A DNA stretch of 11,732 nt from Phocaeicola_A sp963624095 (GCA_963624095.1 CAVFNZ010000078.1:1-11732); one strand, 5' to 3'; counted from the first letter of the stretch, positions 1 to 7,671 are shown. A program made the numbers and translations. The notes: generated from the sequence alone by a model not told the origin.

Positions 1-86
1 ATTATAGGCAAAGCCCCGAGACATTATAGGCATGAGCCCGAGACATTATAGGCATGGGCCTATGACATTATAGGCGTTGGAAAGTA
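1..86. repeat. 22-bp tandem repeat array A (left end cut by window)
   Basis: Three full 22-bp units lie at 1-22, 23-44 and 45-66. A fourth, decayed unit starts at 67 and keeps only its first nine bases. Each begins with attataggc and the first two end with gagac. The first unit begins at base 1, so the array probably extends beyond the window. The period is not a multiple of three and the interval carries no credible gene. It lies downstream of fucP. Function is unknown. Confidence 0.85.
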
Positions 87-132
87 GAATGCACCCTTCG
101 TGGTGTTTCATCAAGAAACCCCGCGTTTTAAT

Positions 133-242
133 GAGGTTAACCTCTCGGGGCTATGAGGTTATACTCATAAATCCGAGAGGTTATACTCATCAGCACACGA
201 GGCTATTCTCATCAGCCCGTGAGGCTATACTCATTTTTGGAG
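133..242. repeat. 22-bp tandem repeat array B
   Basis: Five consecutive 22-bp units lie at 133-154, 155-176, 177-198, 199-220 and 221-242. Each starts with gaggtta or gaggcta, and the last four carry ctcat at unit positions 10-14. The first unit is the most diverged and contains the perfect palindrome GAGGTTAACCTC (133-144). After rotation, a unit of this array matches a unit of array A at about 15 of 22 positions by hand count. The two arrays therefore look like one diverged family separated by about 50 bp. The array sits 3' of fucP. Confidence 0.85.
141..180. repeat. 8-bp inverted repeat inside array B
   Basis: The arms cctctcgg (141-148) and ccgagagg (173-180) are perfect reverse complements separated by 24 bases. 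With the GAGGTTAACCTC palindrome just before it, transcript reading out of fucP could fold here. There is no clear T-tract beside the stem, so I do not call it an intrinsic terminator. Confidence 0.5.
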
Positions 243-263
243 GACGATTGGGGCTGACCGCGT

Positions 264-1589
264 TTAGGCCGCCTTCTTCGCCAACCTCGACCGTCGGTAG
301 GTTCGCTGACCGTAGATTGCCACCACGATGAAGCAGAAGAGCGGGAGCAGGAACGAAAGGTTCACTGCGGGGAATCCGCCAATCTCTTCCATATCGATGA
401 TGAGAGCCTGCACCGGAGGCAACACGGAGCCACCCAAGATAGCCATAATCAGTCCGGCCGCACCGAACTTGGCGTCGTCACCAAGTCCCTGCAACGCAAT
501 GCCGTAGATGGTGGGGAACATGAGTGACATGCAACCGGAGACAGCTACCAGGCAGTAGACACCATACCGGTTTTGGAACAGGATGGCACCTATCGTGAAC
601 ACCGAAGCTCCGATGGCCAATATCCGCAACAGACGGCCGGCGTTGATGTAGCGCAGGAAGTAGGTACAGATGAAACGGCCGCAGCAGTGGAATATCATCG
701 CGTAGATGTTGAACCGTTGCGAGAGAACCTCCGCGCTACGCTCGTCCATGCCTTCGAGCATGAAGTAACGCGTGCCGTACTGAATGATGAAGGTCCAGCA
801 CATGATTTGCGCTCCGACGTAGAAGAACTGCGCTATCACGCCCTCACGGTAGTGGGCGATGGAGCAGATACGCTTCAGCGTGGGTCCGAGGTTGATGTCG
901 TGCGACTGGTCTCCGTTGTGCGGCATCTTGGCAAACTTGATGACAAGAAACATCACGGCGATGACAGCTGCTATAATTAGATAAGGTGTTATCAACACCG
1001 TCAGGTCGGCCTCTTTCATCAGGTTGAACTCCGTATCGTCGAGCATCAGCCGGGCCTCACTGTCCATAGGGTTCAGCTTCGCCTGGATGAAATTCATGGC
1101 CACATACATACCGAGGAGCGAGCCCATCGGGTTGAAAGCCTGGGCGAAGTTCAACCGGCGCGTAGCCGTCTCTTCCGAACCCATGGAAAGGATGTAGGGA
1201 TTGGCACTGGTCTCCAGGAATGAGAGGCCGCATGTCAGGATGAAGTAGGCCAACAGGAAGTAGCCATACTCCCCTATCACCTTTGCGGGGAAGAAGAGGA
1301 ACGCGCCGATGGCATAGAGTCCCAAGCCCATGAGGATACCGGCCTTGTAGGAATACCTACGGATGAACATCGCCGCCGGGAAAGCCATCGCGAAATATCC
1401 GCCATAGAACGCCACCTGCACCAATGCACCGTCGGTCACGCTCATACGGAAGATTTTGGAGAACGCCTTCACCATCGGGTTGGTGATGTCGTTGGCGAAT
1501 CCCCACAACGCGAAGCAGGAGGTGATAAGGATGAAGGGGAGCACATAGCTCACCCCATCCTTATGAAGTATAGATCCATTCTTTGCCAT
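264..1589 (-). CDS. fucP: L-fucose:H+ symporter FucP (MFS)
   Basis: A 441-residue inner-membrane major facilitator protein, close in length to E. coli FucP (about 438), which imports L-fucose with a proton. The N-terminus is short and polar, and about twelve hydrophobic segments span the rest. The first membrane segment carries the LWGFANDITNP signature typical of Bacteroides FucP. Its Asp34 and the Glu126 of FLETSANPY correspond to the acidic pair (Asp46 and Glu135) known to be essential in E. coli FucP; the alignment was made by eye. A short basic tail ends the protein. The ATG lies 16 bp after the fucI stop codon with no strong ribosome site, so the two genes are probably co-transcribed. 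Related sugar permeases of the FucP/GluP family cannot be excluded from sequence alone, but the adjacent isomerase makes fucose much the best substrate. Confidence 0.93.
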   Translation of the reverse strand: MAKNGSILHKDGVSYVLPFILITSCFALWGFANDITNPMVKAFSKIFRMSVTDGALVQVAFYGGYFAMAFPAAMFIRRYSYKAGILMGLGLYAIGAFLFFPAKVIGEYGYFLLAYFILTCGLSFLETSANPYILSMGSEETATRRLNFAQAFNPMGSLLGMYVAMNFIQAKLNPMDSEARLMLDDTEFNLMKEADLTVLITPYLIIAAVIAVMFLVIKFAKMPHNGDQSHDINLGPTLKRICSIAHYREGVIAQFFYVGAQIMCWTFIIQYGTRYFMLEGMDERSAEVLSQRFNIYAMIFHCCGRFICTYFLRYINAGRLLRILAIGASVFTIGAILFQNRYGVYCLVAVSGCMSLMFPTIYGIALQGLGDDAKFGAAGLIMAILGGSVLPPVQALIIDMEEIGGFPAVNLSFLLPLFCFIVVAIYGQRTYRRSRLAKKAA

Positions 1590-1605
1590 AAGCGCTACGG
1601 ACTAA

Positions 1606-3381
1606 TCATTTGTAAAGCGGCCCATAGTTGGCGCAAGCGCGATAGTCCGCGCCCTCCTTGTCCATACCGAACGCGTTCCATGCGGCGGGACGGAAGATTT
1701 TCTCCTCGGGCACGTTGTGCATGCACACGGGGATACGGAGGATAGAAGCCATCGTTATCAAGTCGGCACCGATGTGTCCATAGCAGATAGCGCCATGGTT
1801 GGCACCCCAGTTGTTCATCACGGAGTAGACATCCTTGAAGGGAGCCCGGTCACAGGTACGCGGAACGAACCAGGTGGTAGGCCATGTGGGGTCGGTACGG
1901 TTGTCGAGTACCTTGTTGATTTCGGGGTCGATGTCCACGGTCCAGCCCTCAGCGATTTGAAGCACGGGGCCTAAGCCTTTCACCAGGTTGAGGCGGGTCA
2001 TGGTAACAGGCATGCCGCCCTTCGAGAGGAAGTGTGACGAGAAACCGCCGCCTCTGAAATAGCCGCGGTCGGCCGGATACCAGGTAGTGGCTTTCAGACA
2101 TGCCTCCACATCGCTCTCCGTCACGTCACAAGGTTGTTTCATCACCGGATTGCCCTCGGCATCCTTCATCTGACCCGTACCGTCCAGCGTCGTAGCTCCG
2201 GAGTTGATCAAGTGGATGATACCGCCGGCGGCACGTCCCGTCAGTTCCTTGCCCGTGATGCGTTTCACCGCGGCGGGACTCCAGTAGGTACGCACATCGG
2301 AGAATATCTGGCCGGTGTTGGTCAGCAAGTGGCCGAACAGCATGGCCAGTCCGTTGCAGCAGTCGTTCTCGGTAGCCAGCACATAAGCCTCACGGATGCC
2401 GTTCCAGTCAAACGACGTGTTGAGCAACGACTCGGAGAAGTCGCCGTTCGGCAGGAAGTCGGTCCATTGACGCTGTCCTTGGAAGCCTCCGGCTATGGCG
2501 TTGTAGCCCAACGACTCTTCCTTGAATCCCATCTCCTTGAGTTTGGGATTTCCCTGCATCAGGTCGCGCATGATGATGGTCATCTTCACGACGAACTCCC
2601 AATCCTCTTCCTTCTCCTTACGGCTCTTCTGCTTGGCGGGTTCGTTCTTTATGTCTTCGCCTTCGTTGACCTTGCAGTATTTCTCCGTCCAGGCCATGGC
2701 TTTCTTGAATTCATCCGGGTCGTAGATACCCAACTTCATACGGCGGAGTATCTCCGTAAGGTCGATGGACTCCGCGCGCAGTCCCAGATATTCCTGCAGG
2801 AAATCGGGATTCACGATAGAGCCGGCGATGCCCATGCATACGCTACCCATGGAGAGGTAGGAGCGTCCGCGCATGGTGGCTACCGCCTGAGCGGCACGGG
2901 CGAAACGAAGCAGCTTCTCCGCCACATCTTCGGGAATCGTATTGTCGTCGAGGTCCTGCACATCGTGTCCGTAGATGCCGAACGCGGGCAGACCCTTCTG
3001 TGCGTGAGCCGCCAACACGGCTGCCAAATAGACGGCACCCGGGCGTTCCGTTCCGTTGAATCCCCAAACGGCCTTCGGGTAGTAGGGGTTCATGTCCATC
3101 GTCTCAGAGCCGTAGCACCAGCAAGAGGTGACGGTGATGGTGGCACCCACGCCCTCACGTTCAAACTTCTCGGCGCACGCGGCGGCCTCGGCCACTCGTC
3201 CGATTGTCGTATCGGCAATGACGCACTCCACGGGAGAGCCGTCACCGTTCTTCAAATTCGTACTGATTAAAGTGGCTACGGCTTTAGCCAAACTCATCGT
3301 CTTGTCCTCAAGACTCTCACGGATACCACCTTGACGGCCGTCAATGGTAGGTCTAATTCCAATCTTTGGATATTTCTTCAT
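1606..3381 (-). CDS. fucI: L-fucose isomerase FucI
   Basis: A 591-residue cytoplasmic enzyme, the same length as E. coli FucI. It interconverts L-fucose and L-fuculose, the first step of fucose catabolism; the family also accepts D-arabinose. The N-terminus MKKYPKIGIRPTIDGRQGG is the family's characteristic opening. The Mn2+ ligands known in E. coli (Glu337, Asp361, His528) correspond by eye to Glu338 in ATEND, Asp362 in FSDVRTYW and His529 in WGANHG, a constant offset of one, so the active site looks complete. The enzyme is a homohexamer in E. coli. It is the first gene of a short unit with fucP and is preceded by a 130-bp regulatory interval containing a -7 box and an inverted repeat. No kinase or aldolase gene follows, unlike the fucRIAKXP arrangement described for B. 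thetaiotaomicron. Confidence 0.96.
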   Translation of the reverse strand: MKKYPKIGIRPTIDGRQGGIRESLEDKTMSLAKAVATLISTNLKNGDGSPVECVIADTTIGRVAEAAACAEKFEREGVGATITVTSCWCYGSETMDMNPYYPKAVWGFNGTERPGAVYLAAVLAAHAQKGLPAFGIYGHDVQDLDDNTIPEDVAEKLLRFARAAQAVATMRGRSYLSMGSVCMGIAGSIVNPDFLQEYLGLRAESIDLTEILRRMKLGIYDPDEFKKAMAWTEKYCKVNEGEDIKNEPAKQKSRKEKEEDWEFVVKMTIIMRDLMQGNPKLKEMGFKEESLGYNAIAGGFQGQRQWTDFLPNGDFSESLLNTSFDWNGIREAYVLATENDCCNGLAMLFGHLLTNTGQIFSDVRTYWSPAAVKRITGKELTGRAAGGIIHLINSGATTLDGTGQMKDAEGNPVMKQPCDVTESDVEACLKATTWYPADRGYFRGGGFSSHFLSKGGMPVTMTRLNLVKGLGPVLQIAEGWTVDIDPEINKVLDNRTDPTWPTTWFVPRTCDRAPFKDVYSVMNNWGANHGAICYGHIGADLITMASILRIPVCMHNVPEEKIFRPAAWNAFGMDKEGADYRACANYGPLYK

Positions 3382-3409
3382 GGTATTTGTAAATAATTGG
3401 TATGGTTAC

Positions 3410-3425
3410 AGCAGGAACTCCTGCT
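3410..3425. promoter_or_regulatory. Inverted repeat, candidate operator of fucI-fucP
   Basis: AGCAGGA-AC-TCCTGCT is a perfect 7+2+7 inverted repeat ending 28 bp upstream of the fucI start codon and just downstream of the predicted transcription start. That position suits a repressor site. In Bacteroides thetaiotaomicron, fucI is controlled by the repressor FucR. Whether this is a FucR-type site is inference, because no fucR gene is in the window. It could also form a small hairpin in the 5' leader. Confidence 0.6.
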
Positions 3426-3436
3426 TAAAATTGTTC

Positions 3437-3444
3437 CAAAAATA
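3437..3444 (-). promoter_or_regulatory. Candidate Bacteroidales -7 box of fucI-fucP
   Basis: Read on the minus strand this is TATTTTTG, a perfect match to the Bacteroides -7 consensus TAnnTTTG. It would place the transcription start near 3430 and give a leader of about 50 nt. The -33 region about 20 bp upstream lacks a clear TTTG, so the promoter may be weak or activator-dependent, or the match may be chance in an AT-rich interval. Confidence 0.5.
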
Positions 3445-3498
3445 CAACATATTTCTTACTATTCATGCATATCGTATGGCATAAATAGAACAGAGGAA

Positions 3499-3533
3499 CA
3501 AAAATTAACAGGAATTACCATTGCCGGTAATCC
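3499..3533 (-). terminator. Candidate intrinsic terminator of the kinase operon
   Basis: On the minus strand GGATTACC and GGTAATTCC form a stem of 6 consecutive pairs plus 2 more across a one-base bulge, around a six-base loop (3511-3533). It is followed by TGTTAATTTTTG (3499-3510). The stop codon of the kinase gene (3515-3517) lies within the descending arm. The stem is AT-containing and the T-run is interrupted, so termination may be partial. Confidence 0.5.
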
Positions 3534-4471
3534 AAAACCTGATTGCCGCCGGTGTGTACGCTGTCCACGAAATCCTCGTATTGACGCGAGCTTGCGCCCT
3601 CCCGCGCGTCCGACGACCGGTATTTATGGTAATAGGACACCGCGACAACGCCCGCCAGGACAAGGCAACCGATGGCGAGAGCGACAGCCAACAGATGCAA
3701 GGCGGAATAGTCTATCATCTTCAGGCGCAAATCGTTGATGCTTTTCGGACGCTTGGTCACGTCGCGGACGGTACAGAGCGCGGCCATCGTTTTCAGCTTG
3801 CGGCAGTTCGCCACCTTGGCCATTTCCTGGATGACACACCCCAAAGAGTAGATGTCCGCCACGGGCTCCGGCTTCGCTTCGGGCAGCAACTGTTCGGGCG
3901 CGATGTAGCCGGAAGTGCCCGCAGGAGCCTTGAGGATATAGAACGAATCGCTGTCGGAAAGTCCGAAGTCAACGACCTTGACGTTGTGGCCATTGTGCGT
4001 CACCATGATGTTGGACGGTTTCAGGTCGCGGTGAACAACCTGCTTGACGTGCATATACTCCAGCGCGTCCATGAGCTGATCGGCGATGCTTTTCGCCAAC
4101 GGAACCGTCAGCGCGCCCCTGTCAATCAGCGTCTGCAGGTTATCCCCGTCAACATATTCCATGATGATGGTCAGTCCGAGCCCCTCGACCTTCTCCAGCC
4201 CTATCGTGCGGCAGATGTTGGGATGCTCCAGTTGCACCCCAATCTCGAACTCCTTGTTTTGTATCTGATGGTATACCGGCGTATACAGGAAGTCGCTCTT
4301 CAGGCATTTCAGCATGAACCGCTTGCCGTATCGGGTGGCCGTGAAGAGCCTGGCGTGGCCGGATTCGGACTCATAGAAGAGGCTGATGTTCCGGAACTCG
4401 TTCTTCTCGACCGTCGGGTCGGTCTCGTTCATCTCATCCGTGAGGTTGGTCGTAAAACCTGATGTAATCAT
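3515..4471 (-). CDS. Membrane-anchored eukaryote-type Ser/Thr protein kinase
   Basis: A 318-residue protein with a complete kinase domain at about residues 28-245. It has the beta-3 lysine in FMLKCLK (Lys55), a likely alpha-C glutamate (Glu74 or Glu76), the catalytic loop HRDLKPSN (147-154), DFG (168-170), APE (191-193), Asp206 of DIYSLG and Arg241. All catalytic residues are present, so activity is expected. The glycine-rich loop is degenerate: the segment at about 33-41 has only one glycine. One hydrophobic segment at about 257-279 is followed by a roughly 39-residue polar tail that should lie in the periplasm. That tail is too short for a PASTA-type sensor. The start overlaps the preceding gene by ATGA, which implies translational coupling to the helix-turn-helix-like protein. 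It is the last gene of the run, and a candidate terminator overlaps its stop. Substrates are unknown. Confidence 0.92.
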   Translation of the reverse strand: MITSGFTTNLTDEMNETDPTVEKNEFRNISLFYESESGHARLFTATRYGKRFMLKCLKSDFLYTPVYHQIQNKEFEIGVQLEHPNICRTIGLEKVEGLGLTIIMEYVDGDNLQTLIDRGALTVPLAKSIADQLMDALEYMHVKQVVHRDLKPSNIMVTHNGHNVKVVDFGLSDSDSFYILKAPAGTSGYIAPEQLLPEAKPEPVADIYSLGCVIQEMAKVANCRKLKTMAALCTVRDVTKRPKSINDLRLKMIDYSALHLLAVALAIGCLVLAGVVAVSYYHKYRSSDAREGASSRQYEDFVDSVHTGGNQVLDYRQW

Positions 4472-5037
4472 TTTGAGATTCTGCTGATGATGGTGAGACC
4501 TCCGTTCCTTCCTGCCACGAATGGGGCGGTGCGCTCCCCGTTACGTTCGATGTAGGGCAGATAGAGCGGCTGATCCTTGATGAAACAACCGGTCACGAAC
4601 CTGTCCCCCACTTGCAGCTTACTGTTCTCGGACGCTGTTATCTCGTAGGTGCTTTCGCCGAGGTAGCGCAGGCGGAGCACCCGGTTGGGACTCCAGCCGA
4701 TGGCTATCTCGTCGCCCGCGTCGAGCTCGTTGCTCACCAGTTGGTTCGCCTTGAAAAACGAAGAGTTGTACTTCGTGCTTGTCTTGAGCCATTGCGTAAA
4801 CGCGAGGAAACTCTTGTGCCCGATGTATTGCGACAGCACATCGAGCGTCACGGTGCGCGGCTTGTGGGCATCGTTGACATAGCCATACAATCGCTTGAGG
4901 GTGGAGGGAGACACTTTGTTGCCCGTCTTCTTCTCAAGGTAGTACGAAAACTCTTCAAAATCAGTGGTAGTACCAAGTATCCTACCGTATTCCTGCTCTA
5001 CGAGAGACTTCAGTTCTTCTATTTCAGGTGTTGTCAT
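4468..5037 (-). CDS. Hypothetical protein, HTH-like N-terminus, partner gene of the kinase
   Basis: A 189-residue soluble protein with no signal peptide or membrane segment; I do not recognise a named family. Residues about 25-80 are predicted to be helical, with a helix-turn-helix-like pattern: FEEFSYYLEKKTG, then VSPSTLKRLYGYVN, then a third helix around VLSQYIG. This resembles small DNA-binding domains. Residues about 100-188 look like a small beta-barrel, with SH3-like spacing around VGDRF and QPLYLPYIE. It starts 3 bp after the BspA lipoprotein stop and overlaps the kinase start by 4 bp, so it should be made in step with the kinase. A role as kinase substrate, adaptor or transcription regulator is inference from that coupling. 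Serines and threonines at 43-46 near the putative recognition helix would be plausible phosphosites. Confidence 0.8.
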   Translation of the reverse strand: MTTPEIEELKSLVEQEYGRILGTTTDFEEFSYYLEKKTGNKVSPSTLKRLYGYVNDAHKPRTVTLDVLSQYIGHKSFLAFTQWLKTSTKYNSSFFKANQLVSNELDAGDEIAIGWSPNRVLRLRYLGESTYEITASENSKLQVGDRFVTGCFIKDQPLYLPYIERNGERTAPFVAGRNGGLTIISRISK

Positions 5038-5040
5038 AAT

Positions 5041-6678
5041 TCAATCTTCTGTTATATGTGTAAATACTTTCCATTTGGAATGGGCTTGATAGACTTTCTT
5101 CGTTCCTGCGGGAACATGCAGTACGCAGGTGGACGTATAGCTTGTCCCCATGCTGTAACTGAACGCGTTCTCCTCGCACACGGGAGGGTCCGCAGACTGG
5201 ACGTAAAGGTCCGTCAGTGGACATTGGTCGAATGCGTAGGCCGTAATCAGTTCCATCCTACTGCCAAGATGTACCACCTGGAGTTGCGTGCAGTTCTGAA
5301 ACGTGCCGGTCGGCAGCTGTTTCAGCTGTTCGGGTAGCGTAACCTCCCTCACCTTGCTGTTCATGAACGCTCCCTGACCTATGCTCTTCAGCCCGTCGGG
5401 GAAGAGGAAAGTCTCGATGCTGCACTCCTTGAAGGCGTAGTCCGCGATGCTCGTGACGGAGGACGGCAGGGTGTACTCGCCTTTCTTCCCCATGGGGAAC
5501 CATACGATTTCGGTGCCGTCGGCATTGAGCAGCACGCCGTCCCGACTACTGTAGTTGGCATTGGCGGATGACACGCTGATTTCTTCCAGTGCGGTGCATC
5601 CGCTCGATGGCAACAGGCTGCGGATGTTTGCCGCTATCACTATCTTGCTCAGGGAGACGCAGTTTTCAAAGGCGTCTTTCTCCAGCGTGGTGGCTTTGGC
5701 CGGCAACACGACGCGCGTCAGCCGGTCGCAGTCGGCGAAGAGACCTTGTCCCACGACACCGTCCTGTGTGTATCTCGACGCTCCGTAGTGGCCGCCCCCG
5801 GAGACTATCTCCACATCGGTCATGTCAATGTCGGTCAGCTTGCCCTGCGTTTCCGCCCCGGACGGGTCGCGTCCCATCATCAAGCGCAGGCAACTCAGGT
5901 CGTCACCATTCATCGATCCCGCCAAAGAGAGCGAGGTATGCTCATACAGATTGTCCCCCATCAGGGACATAAACTCACCCGCCTCATCGAGCACAACGGC
6001 ATCCGTGGTGGTGTAGCCGACAGGGTCTCCCGTGGACTCCCCTACGCTGTTCTTCGCGAAGGGGACAAATTGATAATCGCTGTTCCTCTTCAGGTCACCG
6101 ATGCGGAGCTTCACCCTGCCCGCCTTGCCGTCAAAGTCGGCGACGGCGCATTTGTATTTCTCCTCCGGCGCATCGACTAAGTAAACATAGCAGCCCGTCT
6201 CCGTCACCGGCTCGCCGCCGTCATCGCTTATCTCATAGGCCACGATGGCGCTTGTCGGTCCGTGGCTCAGGAGAGCCATGGGTTGCAAGGTGGGGTTCAC
6301 GTTGGGTTGTGTGGTGAATGACATCACATTGCCGGTGGTAGTGACGCGGCCGTTGCTGCCCTCTAACCTATAATAATAGGTAGTGCCGGCCGTGAGTCCC
6401 TCTATCGGCAAGTCGACATTCGCTCCATTGGGTTGCACTTCGGCGGTAGCGTTGTTCATGCTCTCCGTGTCGCCGTAGCGGAAGAGAAGCTTCGGCATGT
6501 CGGTATCGCCTTCCAGAGAGACCATGCCGTGCAGCGTGGCCGTGTTCCGTGTGATGTCGGTAGCGTCCAGCGTGCCGAGACGGGGTTCCAGGTGGGTTGG
6601 CTTGTCGCTGCTGCATCCGACGATTGCGGTCAGCCCCACCAGCGTACAGATAATATATAGTATAGTCTTGCCGTTCAT
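5041..6678 (-). CDS. Surface lipoprotein with two FN3-like domains and BspA-type leucine-rich repeats
   Basis: A 545-residue predicted lipoprotein. A type II signal peptide ends in AIVGC, making Cys22 the lipidated residue; the following SSDK is weakly acidic, as in surface-exported Bacteroidetes lipoproteins. Two fibronectin type III-like domains follow at about 33-124 and 128-226, each with the ATLHG or SAIVAYEI strand and the TTYYYRL or SDYQFVPFA strand. After a linker, BspA-type (LRR_5) repeats run from about 310 to 500, with units such as SIGQGAFMNSKVREVTLPE. The C-terminal cap (about 488-545) has the usual form, with LYVQSADPP and LHVPAGTKKVYQ. BspA proteins of Tannerella and relatives bind host matrix proteins and other bacteria, so adhesion is the likely role. 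The specific ligand cannot be read. It is the fifth gene of the run, 9 bp after the PEGA-like gene. Confidence 0.9.
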   Translation of the reverse strand: MNGKTILYIICTLVGLTAIVGCSSDKPTHLEPRLGTLDATDITRNTATLHGMVSLEGDTDMPKLLFRYGDTESMNNATAEVQPNGANVDLPIEGLTAGTTYYYRLEGSNGRVTTTGNVMSFTTQPNVNPTLQPMALLSHGPTSAIVAYEISDDGGEPVTETGCYVYLVDAPEEKYKCAVADFDGKAGRVKLRIGDLKRNSDYQFVPFAKNSVGESTGDPVGYTTTDAVVLDEAGEFMSLMGDNLYEHTSLSLAGSMNGDDLSCLRLMMGRDPSGAETQGKLTDIDMTDVEIVSGGGHYGASRYTQDGVVGQGLFADCDRLTRVVLPAKATTLEKDAFENCVSLSKIVIAANIRSLLPSSGCTALEEISVSSANANYSSRDGVLLNADGTEIVWFPMGKKGEYTLPSSVTSIADYAFKECSIETFLFPDGLKSIGQGAFMNSKVREVTLPEQLKQLPTGTFQNCTQLQVVHLGSRMELITAYAFDQCPLTDLYVQSADPPVCEENAFSYSMGTSYTSTCVLHVPAGTKKVYQAHSKWKVFTHITED

Positions 6679-6687
6679 GATTCCCGA

Positions 6688-7671
6688 TTACCTCCCCAAT
6701 TTTATTCCGACACCGATACTGCACTGCCACTGCTTGCCGGCAATGGTGAGGACCGAAGTGGCGACGCTCACCCTGCCGAACGATGCCAGCAGACCCAGTT
6801 CGGCGGTGATGCCTTTATAAGTCAAGCCCTCGTTGAGCAGATACCCGCCACCGCTGCTCTCCGTCTGTTGCCAAGCCGTGGCGGAACGGCCATAGCCCAG
6901 ACCTTCGAACAGACAAACGCCACGGGCGAGATGATGAATGGCTCCGGCCGTGACGGAATAGCTGCCGTGCCGTGTGCTGCCCGTGTAGTAAGGTTTGTCC
7001 GTCGTCCCTGTCAGGTAGCCCTGTTTGTCGCAAGTGCCTACCGTGCGCCCTGTCGTCTGGAGGTTGCTGCTCAGATGCAGGTACGCTCCATGCCGCCGTA
7101 GGGTGGCCAGCAGCACACCCCATGAAGGCCCGTCGGTATGGAGGGAGGATGTCAACAGGATATGCGTGGACCATGGCATGGGCGCACGCTTCTTGGCGAC
7201 GGCTATCGTATCGATGATGGTCTTTATTTCCACGATGGTGTCGTGCAGCTGCTGAATGATGGGTGTCCGCTTGGGGAGATTCAGTTTCAGCTCGTAGGTC
7301 ATGCGGCTTTCGAGCGGTTTGCCCAACCGGTAGTCGCGCAACACGCCCCACTCGGGGTGCTTCAGGGTAAGGGTTCTCGTACCCTTCGGGAGATAGAGCC
7401 ATATCTCGCCCACCTCGTCCTTGCGCTTCACGATGCCGAGGGGCGAAGAGAAGGCGAACTCCTCGGGAGCCTCCACCTTGATGAGTGCGCAGGCTTCGTC
7501 GTTCAGGTCGCGCACGGGTTGTATGAACGCGCTCACGTCGTTGGGTAGCGGGCGGAAACTCGCTACGGAGAATTCCTGTGCCCGCACGAACGGCGCACAC
7601 AGAATCAATGCCACGCAAAGCGTCATGGCTCGTAAGCTCCAGCTCCTTGGTCTTTCTCTGTCTGTGGTCAT
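6688..7671 (-). CDS. Exported protein with PEGA-like domain and putative outer-membrane barrel
   Basis: A 327-residue protein with a Sec signal peptide (hydrophobic core about 16-28, likely cleavage after VRA near residue 31). Residues about 60-130 resemble PEGA-type surface domains of Bacteroidetes: the stretch EIWLYLPKGTRTLTLKHPEWG is the hallmark, followed by a VLRDYRLG strand. A short helical linker (about 136-160) leads to a C-terminal region (about 168-327) of alternating polar and hydrophobic strands rich in Gly, Thr and Tyr and ending GVGIKLGR. That suggests a small beta-barrel, although the last residue is not aromatic. The annotated ATG lies 6 bp after the preceding stop, with GGAG only 2 nt away. 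Met16 is an alternative start with GGAG at about 10 nt and a more normal signal peptide length. The protein probably works in the outer membrane; the specific function is unknown. Confidence 0.78.
   Translation of the reverse strand: MTTDRERPRSWSLRAMTLCVALILCAPFVRAQEFSVASFRPLPNDVSAFIQPVRDLNDEACALIKVEAPEEFAFSSPLGIVKRKDEVGEIWLYLPKGTRTLTLKHPEWGVLRDYRLGKPLESRMTYELKLNLPKRTPIIQQLHDTIVEIKTIIDTIAVAKKRAPMPWSTHILLTSSLHTDGPSWGVLLATLRRHGAYLHLSSNLQTTGRTVGTCDKQGYLTGTTDKPYYTGSTRHGSYSVTAGAIHHLARGVCLFEGLGYGRSATAWQQTESSGGGYLLNEGLTYKGITAELGLLASFGRVSVATSVLTIAGKQWQCSIGVGIKLGR

Noticed and set aside
1..242. CRISPR array
   Set aside because: The units are directly adjacent with no unique spacers, the unit is only 22 bp and no cas gene is present.
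77..331. An 84-residue open frame on the plus strand in the repeat region
   Set aside because: It crosses the 22-bp repeats, whose period is not a multiple of three, runs into fucP antisense and shows no family features.
2134..3270. Long open frame (378 residues) antisense to fucI
   Set aside because: The sense gene is a full-length, motif-complete isomerase. The antisense frame is rich in His, Arg and Val, as expected from a GC-biased codon shadow.
3521..4462. Open frame of 313 residues antisense to the kinase
   Set aside because: It mirrors the kinase gene almost exactly, while the kinase has all catalytic motifs.
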